Source: Lamprocystis purpurea DSM 4197 (GTDB lineage: Bacteria > Pseudomonadota > Gammaproteobacteria > Chromatiales > Chromatiaceae). Taken from it: a stretch of DNA of 64,000 nt. The notes under the pieces were generated by a model. It ran no database searches. It saw only the letters and a list, made by a program, of their open reading frames with translations, and was not told the DNA's origin. A program made the translations under genes and the position numbers. Below, piece after piece: positions 18,314-27,568 of the stretch (position 1 is its first letter; each line of letters begins with the position of its first letter). The stretch spans positions 213,963-277,962 of the forward strand of contig NZ_KB902362.1 of NCBI RefSeq assembly GCF_000379525.1, in the 5' to 3' direction.

Positions 18314-19417
18314 ATGACCACACTGACCGTCTCGCTCGGCGTTCGCAGCTATCCCATTGACATCGGTACCGGCCTGATCGCCGATCCCGACCGCTACCGC
18401 CCGCATATCCCGGGCGGTCAGGTCATGATCGTGACCAACACAACGGTGGCCCCGCTCTATCTGGAGCCCGTGCGCGCCGCCTTGACCGGATTGCGCGTCA
18501 GCACTCTGATCCTGCCCGACGGCGAGGTCTACAAGACGCAGGACCAGCTTAACCGCATTTATGACGCTCTGCTGGCCGAGCGCTTCAGTCGCGACTGCAC
18601 CCTGATTGCTCTGGGCGGCGGGGTGATCGGCGACATGGCCGGCTTCGCTGCCGCCAGCTACCAGCGGGGGGTTGCCTTCATCCAGGTCCCAACCACCCTG
18701 CTCGCCCAGGTCGACTCCTCGGTCGGCGGCAAGACCGGCATCAATCACCCACTGGGCAAGAACATGATCGGGGCTTTCCACCAGCCCCGGGCCGTCATCG
18801 CGGACACCGCCACGCTGAACACCTTGCCCGACCGCGAACTCTCGGCTGGCCTGGCGGAAGTGATCAAATACGGCCTGATCCGCGACCCCGATTTCTTCGA
18901 CTGGCTCGACACGCATCTCACGGCACTGCGTGACCGGGATCCGGACACCCTGGTGGAGGCGATTCGCCGCTCCTGCGAGAACAAGGCGCAGGTGGTGGCC
19001 GCGGATGAACTGGAGTCCGGTGAGCGCGCGCTCCTGAATCTGGGTCATACCTTCGGGCATGCCATCGAGACCGGCGCCGGTTACGGCAACTGGCTCCACG
19101 GCGAGGCGGTCGGCGCCGGCATGTGCATGGCCGCGGACCTGTCCGCACGCCTCGGCTGGCTGAGCGCCGGGGCGCTGCAACGCACGCGCGACCTGATCGG
19201 CCGCGCGGGGCTTCCCACCGTGCCGCCGTCCGACCTCTCCGCCGAGCGTTTCCTGGAACTGATGGCCGTGGACAAGAAGGTTCTCGACGGCCGGCTGCGT
19301 CTCGTGCTGCTGCGCGCGATCGGCGCCGCGGTCGTCACCGATCAGTTCGATCCGGCCCTGTTGCGGGCAACCCTCGGCGCCGATGGCCCGGTCACCGACC
19401 CTGGCAAGACGCGTTGA
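18314..19417 (+). CDS. aroB: 3-dehydroquinate synthase
   Basis: It converts DAHP to 3-dehydroquinate, the second shikimate-pathway step, using NAD and a divalent metal. The 367-residue protein shows the NAD-binding [14 protein letters not shown], the substrate loop [16 protein letters not shown], and metal ligands in the GHTFGHAIE and [10 protein letters not shown] segments. It follows aroK, as in many gammaproteobacteria. The long inverted repeat separates the two genes. Confidence 0.96.
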   Translation: MTTLTVSLGVRSYPIDIGTGLIADPDRYRPHIPGGQVMIVTNTTVAPLYLEPVRAALTGLRVSTLILPDGEVYKTQDQLNRIYDALLAERFSRDCTLIALGGGVIGDMAGFAAASYQRGVAFIQVPTTLLAQVDSSVGGKTGINHPLGKNMIGAFHQPRAVIADTATLNTLPDRELSAGLAEVIKYGLIRDPDFFDWLDTHLTALRDRDPDTLVEAIRRSCENKAQVVAADELESGERALLNLGHTFGHAIETGAGYGNWLHGEAVGAGMCMAADLSARLGWLSAGALQRTRDLIGRAGLPTVPPSDLSAERFLELMAVDKKVLDGRLRLVLLRAIGAAVVTDQFDPALLRATLGADGPVTDPGKTR

Positions 19418-19474
19418 GCCGCGCCTACTCGGTCTCGGCCATCAACCCGGCCACCGGGCGATTTGCGCGGCCAT

Positions 19475-19496
19475 CGGTCCGCACAGCGGACCCTAC
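19475..19496. repeat. Single arm of the GGTCCGC-CAGCGGACC repeat
   Basis: CGGTCCGCACAGCGGACCCTAC matches the arms of the repeats at 63067-63126 and, less exactly, 36630-36699. It overlaps the 3' end of the following minus-strand gene by four bases. Confidence 0.6.
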
Positions 19497-21421
19497 AGAT
19501 CTGCTGTCTCTGTCGGACCCTCAATCGGCGGCTGATCCTGCGGTTGCCAATCGGGCACCACGCGCGCGAGTACACGCAGACAGGGTTCGTCGTCGCGTGT
19601 GAAGAGCGCCGCGTGCAGGTCATCCAGTGCCGCCTGCAACATCGACGGGCTGGGATCGGCGTCCTGCCGGACGACATGGATGCGTGGGTGCGGCGTATCG
19701 GCAAAGCCCTCCGAGGCGTAGAACAATTCCTCGAACAACTTCTCCCCAGGGCGCAGGCCGATGTACGTGATCGCAATATCGCGGCCCGGTTCGCGGCCCG
19801 ACAGGCGGATCATCTGTTCGGCCAAATAGCGGATCTTCACCGGCTCACCCATATCCAGTACGAAGATCTCCCCGCCGGCACCAATCACCGCCGCCTGCAT
19901 GATCAACTGGCAGGCCTCCGGAATCGTCATAAAGAAGCGTTCGATCTCCGGGTGGGTCACGGTGACCGGTCCGCCCCGCTCGATCTGCTGCTGGAACCGG
20001 GGGACTACGCTCCCCGCCGAGCCCAGCACATTGCCGAAGCGCACGGTCATGAACCGGCAGGCGGAACGCTGATTCATGTCCCGGCAGATCAGTTCCGCGA
20101 ACCGCTTGCAGGCCCCCATGACGTTGGACGGGTTCACCGCCTTATCGGTCGAGATCAACACGAAGCGCTCGCAACCCCAGGTATCCGCCGCCGCGGCCAT
20201 GATCTGCGTGCCGATGACGTTATTGTGCAAGGCCGCCTGGATTTGGTCTTCCAGTAAGGGCACATGCTTGTAGGCCGCCGCATGAAAGACGATGTCCGGG
20301 CGCGCCCGCTCGAACACTAACGCGACCGCGGCGGCATTGGTCACGTTGACCAGGTACCGGCTCAGCACCGGCGGATCGGGGCGGTCCAGCAAGTCCATCT
20401 CGATGCTGTAGAGGTTGTACTCGCTGTGATCGAGCAAGATCAGCCGCTGCGGATTGCAACGCTTGAGCTGGCGGCACAGTTCCGAGCCGATCGAGCCCCC
20501 GGCCCCGCTGACCAGCACGACCCGCCCCGTCAGCCCGGCGTGAATGCCGTCCCAATCCAGGGTCACCGGGTTGCGCCCGAGCAAATCCTCGATCGAGACC
20601 GGCCGCAGATGGTTGACCGCCACCTGGCCTGCCATCAGTTCCCGGATCTGCGGCACGGTCCGGAATGGCCGCTCGGCCGCTTCACACAGATCGACCAGAC
20701 GCCGCATTTCGCGCATCGACGCGCTCGGCGTCGCCAGCAGGATCACGTCGATCCCGTAGAGTTCGACCACCGCCGGAATCTCGCTTGTGGTCCCGCGAAT
20801 CGGTACCCCATGCACCACGCCACCCAGTCGACGCGGCTTGTCGTCCACGAAGGCCACCGGCACATAGCCGACGTTGCGGTCCCGTAACAGGTCCCGTACC
20901 AACATCTCCCCGGCCCGCCCGGCGCCGACGATCAGCACCCGCTTGCCGTCGCTGAAATCCAGGCGCCGATCCTTCAGCCAGCGGTACAGCAGCCGCGGCC
21001 CCGCCAGCAACAAGAACTGAAAGATCACGAACAGGACCGGCATCGACCGCGGGACATAGGCCATCCGGTTCAACACGAACAGCAGGAACAGCAGCAGCGT
21101 CGTCCCGACCAGCACGGCCAGCGCGATGCGCACCAGATCGTGCATCGACGCGTAGCGCCAAACCCCGCGGTACAAACCAAAGGCCCAGTACACCGGCACC
21201 AGGACCAGCACGACCAGCGGCAACATCCGCACCGCCTGGTCGATAAACTCGGGCGGGACCGTGCTGAGATTGAAACGCAGCCAATAGGTCAGTGCCCAGG
21301 CCGCCGGGATCATCAGCAAATCATGCAGAAACACCAGCACCCGCGAGCGCGAACGCTGGAACCAATACCGCATCAAGGCGCGGCTCCTGCGCGTGTCGAC
21401 ATCCGGGGAAACGTTTGCCAT
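19493..21421 (-). CDS. Membrane-bound nucleotide-sugar 4,6-dehydratase, FlaA1/CapD/WbpM-like
   Basis: The long-form dehydratase (642 residues) has four N-terminal membrane helices, a first Rossmann domain (VGAGRAGEMLVRDLL) and a C-terminal SDR domain with SGAGGSIGSELCRQL. The active-site region STDKAVNPSNVMGACKR matches the S/T-D-K pattern of WbpM/PglF enzymes, which make UDP-4-keto-6-deoxy sugars for surface glycans. I chose the ATG at 21421, four bases after the upstream gene's stop; the longer frame starts at TTG. It is the last gene of a minus-strand glycan operon. Confidence 0.9.
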   Translation of the reverse strand: MANVSPDVDTRRSRALMRYWFQRSRSRVLVFLHDLLMIPAAWALTYWLRFNLSTVPPEFIDQAVRMLPLVVLVLVPVYWAFGLYRGVWRYASMHDLVRIALAVLVGTTLLLFLLFVLNRMAYVPRSMPVLFVIFQFLLLAGPRLLYRWLKDRRLDFSDGKRVLIVGAGRAGEMLVRDLLRDRNVGYVPVAFVDDKPRRLGGVVHGVPIRGTTSEIPAVVELYGIDVILLATPSASMREMRRLVDLCEAAERPFRTVPQIRELMAGQVAVNHLRPVSIEDLLGRNPVTLDWDGIHAGLTGRVVLVSGAGGSIGSELCRQLKRCNPQRLILLDHSEYNLYSIEMDLLDRPDPPVLSRYLVNVTNAAAVALVFERARPDIVFHAAAYKHVPLLEDQIQAALHNNVIGTQIMAAAADTWGCERFVLISTDKAVNPSNVMGACKRFAELICRDMNQRSACRFMTVRFGNVLGSAGSVVPRFQQQIERGGPVTVTHPEIERFFMTIPEACQLIMQAAVIGAGGEIFVLDMGEPVKIRYLAEQMIRLSGREPGRDIAITYIGLRPGEKLFEELFYASEGFADTPHPRIHVVRQDADPSPSMLQAALDDLHAALFTRDDEPCLRVLARVVPDWQPQDQPPIEGPTETADL

Positions 21422-21425
21422 TTGA

Positions 21426-22397
21426 CTAAGGAGCCGGTCGGGTAGAAGCCACGATCTCAGCCATGCTTTCGCCAAGACCCCGATGGGGCCTGAACCCTAA
21501 TTCCCGGCAGATTTGACTGCCGTCATAGACCGCCGACCCGATGAGCTTGTCGAGCACATCGGAATCGAATACGAAACGGCTGCCACGCATCCGTCCCAGT
21601 ACATCCCCGCCTCGCGCGGCCAGACGCAGAAGGCCAGGCGGAAGTGTCCAGCCCGGTACCCGGCGCCCCAGCGACGTCAAAATGAACTCATAGACTTGCC
21701 GCGTGCTGTATGGCGTTCCATCAGTGACCACATAGGTCTGGCCCCGTGCACGGGGATCGATGGCACAGCGCAGCGTCGCCGCTACGAGGTCGTCACGATG
21801 GACCATGGACCGCGCATTCCCCAAGTCCGGCAGCGGCGGAAACCAACCGGCCCGCACTGCCCGAATGAGCAGTTCAAGATAGCCCTTAGGGTTCGGACCG
21901 TAGACCAGGGACGGGCGCAAGACCACCGGGTGCGGTACCGCTCCGCTGGTCAGCACCGCGTCCTCGGCCGCACGTTTCGAGCGTCCATAGGGAGACAAGG
22001 CTGCCGGCTCGGAACCAGGGTCGTCGCCGGGGCCGCCGCCTTCGCCGATGGCCTTGACGCTGCTGAAATAGACGAACCCGCGTACTCCCTGAGCGCGTGA
22101 CGCCGCGAGCAGGTCCAGCGTGCTCCGGCAGTTTGCCAGTCGGTATTCTTCGTCGGCGCCGGGTCCCTGCGCCAATGCATGGGCCTTGCCTGCCAGGTGG
22201 AAAACGCAGTCGACATCCGCGAGCGTCTCCAGGGGCACGGGTTCCCGGCCGAGATCAATCAAGATAGACGCATCCCAAGGTCCAGGTACGGGTCGGCGCA
22301 TGATCGCGCGGACCTGCCAGCCGGCCGCCTTGAGATGCCGGCACAGACTCGGGCCAATAAAACCCGAGGCTCCAGTCACTAAGGCGATGTTCGTCAA
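21426..22397 (-). CDS. NAD-dependent epimerase/dehydratase (UDP-4-keto sugar reductase type)
   Basis: An extended SDR enzyme of 323 residues. TGASGFIGPSLC near the N-terminus binds NAD; the catalytic pair is in SPYGRSKRAAE (Tyr and Lys). It resembles WbpV/WbpK-type reductases that act on the product of WbpM-like dehydratases, and that gene follows directly. I chose a TTG start at 22397 because GGGAGG lies six bases upstream on the minus strand and the protein then begins TNIALVTGASG; longer in-frame starts lack this. The sugar product cannot be told from sequence. Confidence 0.87.
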   Translation of the reverse strand: MTNIALVTGASGFIGPSLCRHLKAAGWQVRAIMRRPVPGPWDASILIDLGREPVPLETLADVDCVFHLAGKAHALAQGPGADEEYRLANCRSTLDLLAASRAQGVRGFVYFSSVKAIGEGGGPGDDPGSEPAALSPYGRSKRAAEDAVLTSGAVPHPVVLRPSLVYGPNPKGYLELLIRAVRAGWFPPLPDLGNARSMVHRDDLVAATLRCAIDPRARGQTYVVTDGTPYSTRQVYEFILTSLGRRVPGWTLPPGLLRLAARGGDVLGRMRGSRFVFDSDVLDKLIGSAVYDGSQICRELGFRPHRGLGESMAEIVASTRPAP

Positions 22398-22440
22398 GGA
22401 ACCTCCCAGGCGCAGCAACCGTGGTCGACGATGCAATGAT

Positions 22441-22929
22441 TCAGGCCGATTCCGACCGCTTTCTCACTCCGCCGAAGACCCACAGCCGCATCCCGATGAA
22501 GTTGACGATCAGCGCCAGCACGGAGGCCACCGCCAGCGGTACCACGGGGTAATCCCGCAGCATGGGCCAAACCATAATCTGGCCTGCGAATAGGGCCAGA
22601 TTAACAACCGCGCCACCACTTTGCACGACAAGATAGTGCACCAGCTCGGTTGCGGTCGTGGCCCGGGATCGTACCGCTGCCTTAGCGGTGAACACAAAGG
22701 CCCGATTCAGCGACCAGGTCGCCAACACCGCCCCTGCAAACGAAAAGATGCGAGCGACATAAATATTGAGGCCCAAGCCCTGTGCAAGCAGGGTCAAGAT
22801 CCCGGCATCAATCACAAAACCCGTCGTGCCGACGAGTGTGAAGCGTCCCAAAGCGCGAAACTCAGACCCTGTCAATATGACCTCGCCCTGTGTCGCAGGC
22901 GCCTGGATGCGCACCGGACTGCGTATCAT
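22441..22929 (-). CDS. GtrA-family membrane protein (polyprenyl-phosphate sugar flippase type)
   Basis: The 162-residue protein has four membrane helices. Family features are FTLVGTTGFVIDAGILTLL at residues 31-49 and SLNRAFVFTAK at about 73-83. GtrA proteins move polyprenyl-phosphate-linked sugars across the inner membrane. It overlaps the end of the upstream GT2 gene by 68 bases, which is large but consistent, since the GT2 C-terminus is poorly conserved. Together with the GT2 and polytopic genes it makes a Gtr-like three-part module. Confidence 0.88.
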   Translation of the reverse strand: MIRSPVRIQAPATQGEVILTGSEFRALGRFTLVGTTGFVIDAGILTLLAQGLGLNIYVARIFSFAGAVLATWSLNRAFVFTAKAAVRSRATTATELVHYLVVQSGGAVVNLALFAGQIMVWPMLRDYPVVPLAVASVLALIVNFIGMRLWVFGGVRKRSESA

Positions 22930-23857
22930 ACCCGACCGACTTCAACTGCAGGTAGGCCAGTCGCTTCAGTTCCCGTCGACCTTGCGTTACGGTATTCAGG
23001 ATGAGTCCGCTCGCGAGCGATAATGCCGACAGCACCATCAGTCCAACGACCAGAAATGCGGTCGGAAAACGCGGTACCAAACCGGTTTCCCAATAGGTTT
23101 GAAGCAGCGGAACAGCCAGCGTGAGACCGATCGCCGCGAAAACGCCGGCGACCGTGGCGAAGAAGCCAAACGGGCGCTCGGCCTTCAACAGACGCGCGAT
23201 CGTAAGCAAAATTCGCGTACCGTCTGAAAAGGTATTCAGCTTACTCGTGGAACCGGGCGGACGCTCCTTGTAAGCGGTTTGTACCTCGGCCACCGGAAGA
23301 TTCAACTCGAGGGCGTGTACTGTCAGTTCGGTCTCGATCTCAAAACCTTGTGCCAGCGCCGGGAAGCTCTTGACGAATCGCCGGCTGAAGACGCGGTAAC
23401 CAGACAGCATGTCGTTGAAGCGATGTCCGAACATCGCGCCGACCAGTGACGTCAGCATCCAGTTGCCAAAGCGATGTCCGGTGCGATAGGCGTCCCCTGA
23501 GGTTGTCGCCCGCGCCGCGTTCACCATGTCCAAACGCTCCTGCAGCAAGCATTCGATCAGTCCAGGCGCGGCGCCGGCGTCATAGGTGTCGTCGCCGTCG
23601 ACCAAGATATAAACGTCGGCCTCGACGTCCGCAAACATGCGCTGGACGACGTGTCCTTTGCCTTGCAGCGGTTGCCGGCGAACAGCCGCGCCTGCCGACC
23701 GGGCCTTCGCCGCACTGTCGTCGGTCGAGTTGTTATCGTAGACGTAAATAATCGCCTGCGGCAGCGCCGCCTGAAAGTCCCGTACTACAGCCGCGATCGT
23801 GGTCGCCTCGTTGTAACAAGGAACCAGAACGGCGATCCGTATGTCATCGTTTGCCAT
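22862..23857 (-). CDS. Family 2 glycosyltransferase with C-terminal membrane helices (GtrB/DPM1-like)
   Basis: The catalytic domain starts IAVLVPCYNEATTIAAVV, has the DXD-type LVDGDDTYD, and DMLSGYRVFSRRF before two C-terminal membrane helices (FFATVAGVFAAIGL and FLVVGLMVLSALSLASGL). Such enzymes load a sugar onto polyprenyl phosphate. Start choice is uncertain: ATGs exist at 23857, 23869 and 23953; I used 23857 because the protein then begins MANDDIRIAVLVPCYN. It sits between the GtrA and polytopic genes. Confidence 0.87.
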   Translation of the reverse strand: MANDDIRIAVLVPCYNEATTIAAVVRDFQAALPQAIIYVYDNNSTDDSAAKARSAGAAVRRQPLQGKGHVVQRMFADVEADVYILVDGDDTYDAGAAPGLIECLLQERLDMVNAARATTSGDAYRTGHRFGNWMLTSLVGAMFGHRFNDMLSGYRVFSRRFVKSFPALAQGFEIETELTVHALELNLPVAEVQTAYKERPPGSTSKLNTFSDGTRILLTIARLLKAERPFGFFATVAGVFAAIGLTLAVPLLQTYWETGLVPRFPTAFLVVGLMVLSALSLASGLILNTVTQGRRELKRLAYLQLKSVGYDTQSGAHPGACDTGRGHIDRV

Positions 23858-24037
23858 TACACTCGTCATCTCTTCAGGTCCAGCCGACGAACTCAGGTTC
23901 TTCAGTATTGTATCTGCATAGGATCCAGGATGCTGATTATCCCGTCCAACCATCAACCTGTCGTACCGTGACCCGCCGGCCGCGACGCCTGCCTGACCGG
24001 CTTCCGGCCTTGGTCTCAGAAAAGTAAAGCGCTGCGA

Positions 24038-26224
24038 TTATAGCCTGCGAGGCAGTTGACCGCGCCCCCAGTCGACTGCCCGACCGAGTCCGTAAATGAC
24101 GAGTGCCAAAGTGAAGCTCAAGGTCGATGCCAGCATGACCACATAGAGCGGGAAGGTCACGGTGATATAGCGTTCGATATCAAAGGTGTGAACCAGGGCC
24201 ACGATCGGTGCGGTCGACAGCCAGAAACCGATGCTGATCAGTGCGGCCTGCGCCGACAGGATCAGCCGCCGGGGCATCGTTCGACGCCCGAAAAAACAGA
24301 GCGTTGCCCCGATGAGCGAAAGCGTAGCCAGGTGTATGTGAGCAGTGTTCATACGCTTGGCAAGATCTCGGCACAGCGTGTTCAGAGGAAAGGGATGAGG
24401 AAACGCTTGCCCCCGGATGTCGCTGCCCCGTTCATCGATCAACCGCTGGACCAGCGCCAAGTCGGGCGCAAAGGTCCCCGGCGACCACGCGTGTTGGTCG
24501 TGACGATAACAGTCGTCCGCTGACCGATCGAGCAGAAAGCGCTTGAACTGTCGCACGACCCGTCGCGCGTACAGCCCAGGCGCATCAGCGATACTTGCTG
24601 TCAGCAACTGACGATAGGTGCGCACCACGTCGTCGCTGGTCGGGCCGAAGTAGCGACGCTCCAATGCGATGCGTCGTATTGCGAGCGTATACATGCACCG
24701 GTCGCCGTTGAATCCCAGGAGCGGCCAGCTCTCATCCTCTTGTACATCCTTGAGGAACTGTGCCACATCGCGCGCCGCGGTGTCGCCCAGCAGTTGCCGG
24801 GCTCGGGAATCCGGAGTCTCCAGCGCCTGGCCTATGATATCCGCATTATTACAAAATACCGTGGTTGGCCCAAACAGTCGAGCGGATGCGTCATGGTATT
24901 GCTGCGCCAGATAGCGATCCCCGACGACGACGGCGGCTGGTAAGGCGATCATGGCCCCCCAGGTCGCGATCAACAGGGTTTTTTGAAACCGCATCCGCTG
25001 TTGCCACAAGCCCCAGGTAGCCAAGAGCAATGTCAATCCGGCCAGCGCCAACAGCGCGGGCTTCATACCAACGATCGCCGCGGCGCAGAGTCCGGCGCCA
25101 AGCGCACACGCTGCCAGGTTTGCGCGTTTCAGTCGACGGTCGAGCATGAGTTTGAGGGAGAGCCACAGGGCCGCGAGTGCCGCAATGGACGATAAGATCT
25201 CCGGTGCGACATAGAAAACCGAGGCAAGGTAAAGGGCGGAAAGCGAAAAATAGACGACCACGGCGGCGGCCGCAATCAGATGACTCATCGCGCGATTGAA
25301 TGCTGTGCGTGAGTGATCGAGTGAGCGGGCCGCGAGCTGTCCCGGCAGCAGGACGATCGCATAGATCAGCGGAGCACCGAGCAGATAGGCGGCAATGTGC
25401 AATGCAATGAGGTGATCGAGGGTGCCGCCTGACCAGATCGCTGCAAAGGCAATCGCCGGATAGACAAACGGCCGCACGAGGTGGCCCCAGTCTCCTGCAA
25501 ACAGCGCCGTCGCTGCCGGTGCCAGGTATGTGGAACTGTCGGGCTGTAAGTCAACCAGCCGCCAGGCGCCCCAGAGCGAATGTGCGACAAGTGCAGTGAC
25601 CAGCACGGCTGTACCTAGACTGAGCAGGATCAGAAAGTGGAAAAATTGATGTGAGGTGAGGAGGGTCAGCAATTGCCGCCGCTTGTGCAAGACGATCAGG
25701 AGTGCGCAGAGTAATGCAAGTCCCTGCAACCAGGGTGCGATATTCTGAGTGATAAGATAGCTGTACGTGTGGACTCCCGACGCGGGTGATATGCCATCGG
25801 TCGAGGAGAACAGCAGGAGTCGTTTCCAGTGAGAATACCGGCCACTTCCCAGGCTTCTGATCTCATCATGCGCGGCATGCGCCTTGGGCAGCGGACGCCC
25901 GTCTTCAAGAAGCTCCAGCGCTGAGCCGTTCGGCGAATACAAGTCATCGCCACGCGTAGGAGAAAAAAGACTGAACCCCGACTCCTTCGGTAACCGGAGA
26001 ATATAGGCAAAACCTTGATCATGTGTAATAGCGCTGGGATCTATGGAGGCAGTCTTCTCGGGCGCGGTGAGTTGCAACGCGATTGCCAATAGTACTATCA
26101 GTGCCGCTGGCCGGAAGAGTAGCCGGGCCGCTCTTCTCGTAATGAAAACAAGCGAAAAAGAGGTTTGGCCGGCTTGGGTCTCTCTATCGCGGCCGAACAA
26201 AGCGGTAAACAGTGTTTTGTTCAT
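24038..26224 (-). CDS. Large polytopic membrane protein, GT-C-like, with extracytoplasmic N-terminal domain
   Basis: 728 residues: a membrane helix at about 38-50, then an extracytoplasmic region of about 100 residues, then ten or more helices. The extracytoplasmic part carries LELLEDGRPLPKAHA and GRYSHWKRLLLFSS, which recur in the two proteins encoded at 45409-47421 and 47436-49442. The rest has the look of GT-C glycosyltransferases or mannosyltransferase-like proteins, for example GAWRLVDLQPDSSTYL after the second helix. It is adjacent to GtrA and GtrB-like genes, so a role as the final sugar transferase (GtrC analogue) is inferred. It lacks a motif that fixes substrate. Confidence 0.72.
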   Translation of the reverse strand: MNKTLFTALFGRDRETQAGQTSFSLVFITRRAARLLFRPAALIVLLAIALQLTAPEKTASIDPSAITHDQGFAYILRLPKESGFSLFSPTRGDDLYSPNGSALELLEDGRPLPKAHAAHDEIRSLGSGRYSHWKRLLLFSSTDGISPASGVHTYSYLITQNIAPWLQGLALLCALLIVLHKRRQLLTLLTSHQFFHFLILLSLGTAVLVTALVAHSLWGAWRLVDLQPDSSTYLAPAATALFAGDWGHLVRPFVYPAIAFAAIWSGGTLDHLIALHIAAYLLGAPLIYAIVLLPGQLAARSLDHSRTAFNRAMSHLIAAAAVVVYFSLSALYLASVFYVAPEILSSIAALAALWLSLKLMLDRRLKRANLAACALGAGLCAAAIVGMKPALLALAGLTLLLATWGLWQQRMRFQKTLLIATWGAMIALPAAVVVGDRYLAQQYHDASARLFGPTTVFCNNADIIGQALETPDSRARQLLGDTAARDVAQFLKDVQEDESWPLLGFNGDRCMYTLAIRRIALERRYFGPTSDDVVRTYRQLLTASIADAPGLYARRVVRQFKRFLLDRSADDCYRHDQHAWSPGTFAPDLALVQRLIDERGSDIRGQAFPHPFPLNTLCRDLAKRMNTAHIHLATLSLIGATLCFFGRRTMPRRLILSAQAALISIGFWLSTAPIVALVHTFDIERYITVTFPLYVVMLASTLSFTLALVIYGLGRAVDWGRGQLPRRL

Positions 26225-26332
26225 CCTGAAATCAATGGGATAGCAGGGCTGGAGATGATGCTGATGTGCGGCGCAAGTCTCTAAGAACTGCTATCAGAGT
26301 CTTGGCGCCGCCGGTCGTGACAGCGGTCGCGG

Positions 26333-27148
26333 TTAGCGGTGCAACAGCAGCACGACAAGTACGATCCTGCTGTAAAGCGAGGCCACCAGCGAAAATTGGA
26401 TCAAGGGATGGCGGCGACCGCCGATTGTCCATAGATAGGGGGCGAGAATCGTCTCGGTGAAGTGATGACGTGCCGTCCTGACCAGCGACTTGACGGGCAC
26501 ATAGTTGACGCCGGTGCGGCTGTATTGAAGATTGGCATTGGCGACTTCGGCAGCAGTCATTCCGCGTTGGAATTGATTGCGGATACCAAGCATTGCCCAC
26601 AGGCGGTACCAGGTCGGGCTCGTGATCGCGCCGCCGAGCGGAACGAACGTATGCGGTTCAATCAGGCTGTAACGTGGTGGGAACGTGTGAATCGCTATCC
26701 CGCCGGGTTTCAGCACCCGCGCGATTTCTTTTAGCGCGAGATCATGATTCTGTACATGCTCGAAGACGGAGTTCGAAAAAACGAAATCGAAGGTCTGGTC
26801 CTCGAAGTCCAGCCGGTAATCCGCTGAATCGACCTGGTAATCGGGTATGTGTGCTGGTCTACCGGTCAAGGAGAAGCGAAAAAAATCCGTATCGGTCGGG
26901 TTGCGTCGTTCAACGTAGTCAGCAATATCAAAGCCGTAAGCATCGAACCCGCAATCGCGGTAATCGTAGACGGCGCGCCCGCTGCCGCAGCCGAAATCCA
27001 GGACGCATGCGCCGGGGCGCAGGTAGATTCCCGCCGCCGCCAGCATCAGTCGATGGAAATACACCAGGTTGCATCCAACCAGGTGGTCCGGCAGTCGTTC
27101 AATCGCCGCTCGCTGAGCACTCAATATTGCGTACTCGATGTTGCGCAC
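26333..27148 (-). CDS. Class I SAM-dependent methyltransferase
   Basis: The 271-residue protein has motif I VLDFGCGSGRAVYDY at about 49-63, an acidic motif II in AYGFDIADY, and the later FDFVFSNSVFEHV and ARVLKPGGIAIH. It starts at GTG (27148). The C-terminal 60 residues are more hydrophobic and may contact membrane. In this glycan locus a sugar or polyprenyl-linked substrate is likely, but not shown. It is at the head of the minus-strand set, divergent from the GT4 gene. Confidence 0.87.
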   Translation of the reverse strand: MRNIEYAILSAQRAAIERLPDHLVGCNLVYFHRLMLAAAGIYLRPGACVLDFGCGSGRAVYDYRDCGFDAYGFDIADYVERRNPTDTDFFRFSLTGRPAHIPDYQVDSADYRLDFEDQTFDFVFSNSVFEHVQNHDLALKEIARVLKPGGIAIHTFPPRYSLIEPHTFVPLGGAITSPTWYRLWAMLGIRNQFQRGMTAAEVANANLQYSRTGVNYVPVKSLVRTARHHFTETILAPYLWTIGGRRHPLIQFSLVASLYSRIVLVVLLLHR

Positions 27149-27568
27149 TCAAGAAAAATCAACGTGTATCAGTTGTATCCCCGGCCCGCGCGTTCGGGTC
27201 GCTGGTCGTGGTGTTGCGCGCATTCGCCAGGTCTGCGCGGCCGTGCACCTGTTGGGGCTCGGAAAGAAGCTAACGCGCATAGCATATCATGATCTCAATC
27301 CGGAACTGCTGTCGGCGCTGATGTTACGCCCATGTCGACATCGAGTCCTTGGAACGAGGGCGATCTCGGTAGTACGAGCGCCAACGTGCGTCTGTTAACC
27401 GGGGCCAGGCGGATGATCTTGTGGTGCAACGACTTAAGCTCCGAGTTCTGATGTCGACTGCGCGGCGCAACGGTGAGGCGCGTGCGGGCATAGGACAATC
27501 AGTGTCTCCTATGATAGCCTGACACTCGGTGGTCAGCGGCTTCGACATCGCACTGGAAATCACGTTCG
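27149..27568. other. Divergent intergenic region, about 420 bases
   Basis: This stretch separates a minus-strand methyltransferase from a plus-strand GT4 gene and must hold both promoters. AGTGTC at 27500-27505 pairs with GACACT about 20 bases downstream, around a TATGAT that could be a -10 box. I see no supported gene; open frames here have no recognisable features. Confidence 0.4.
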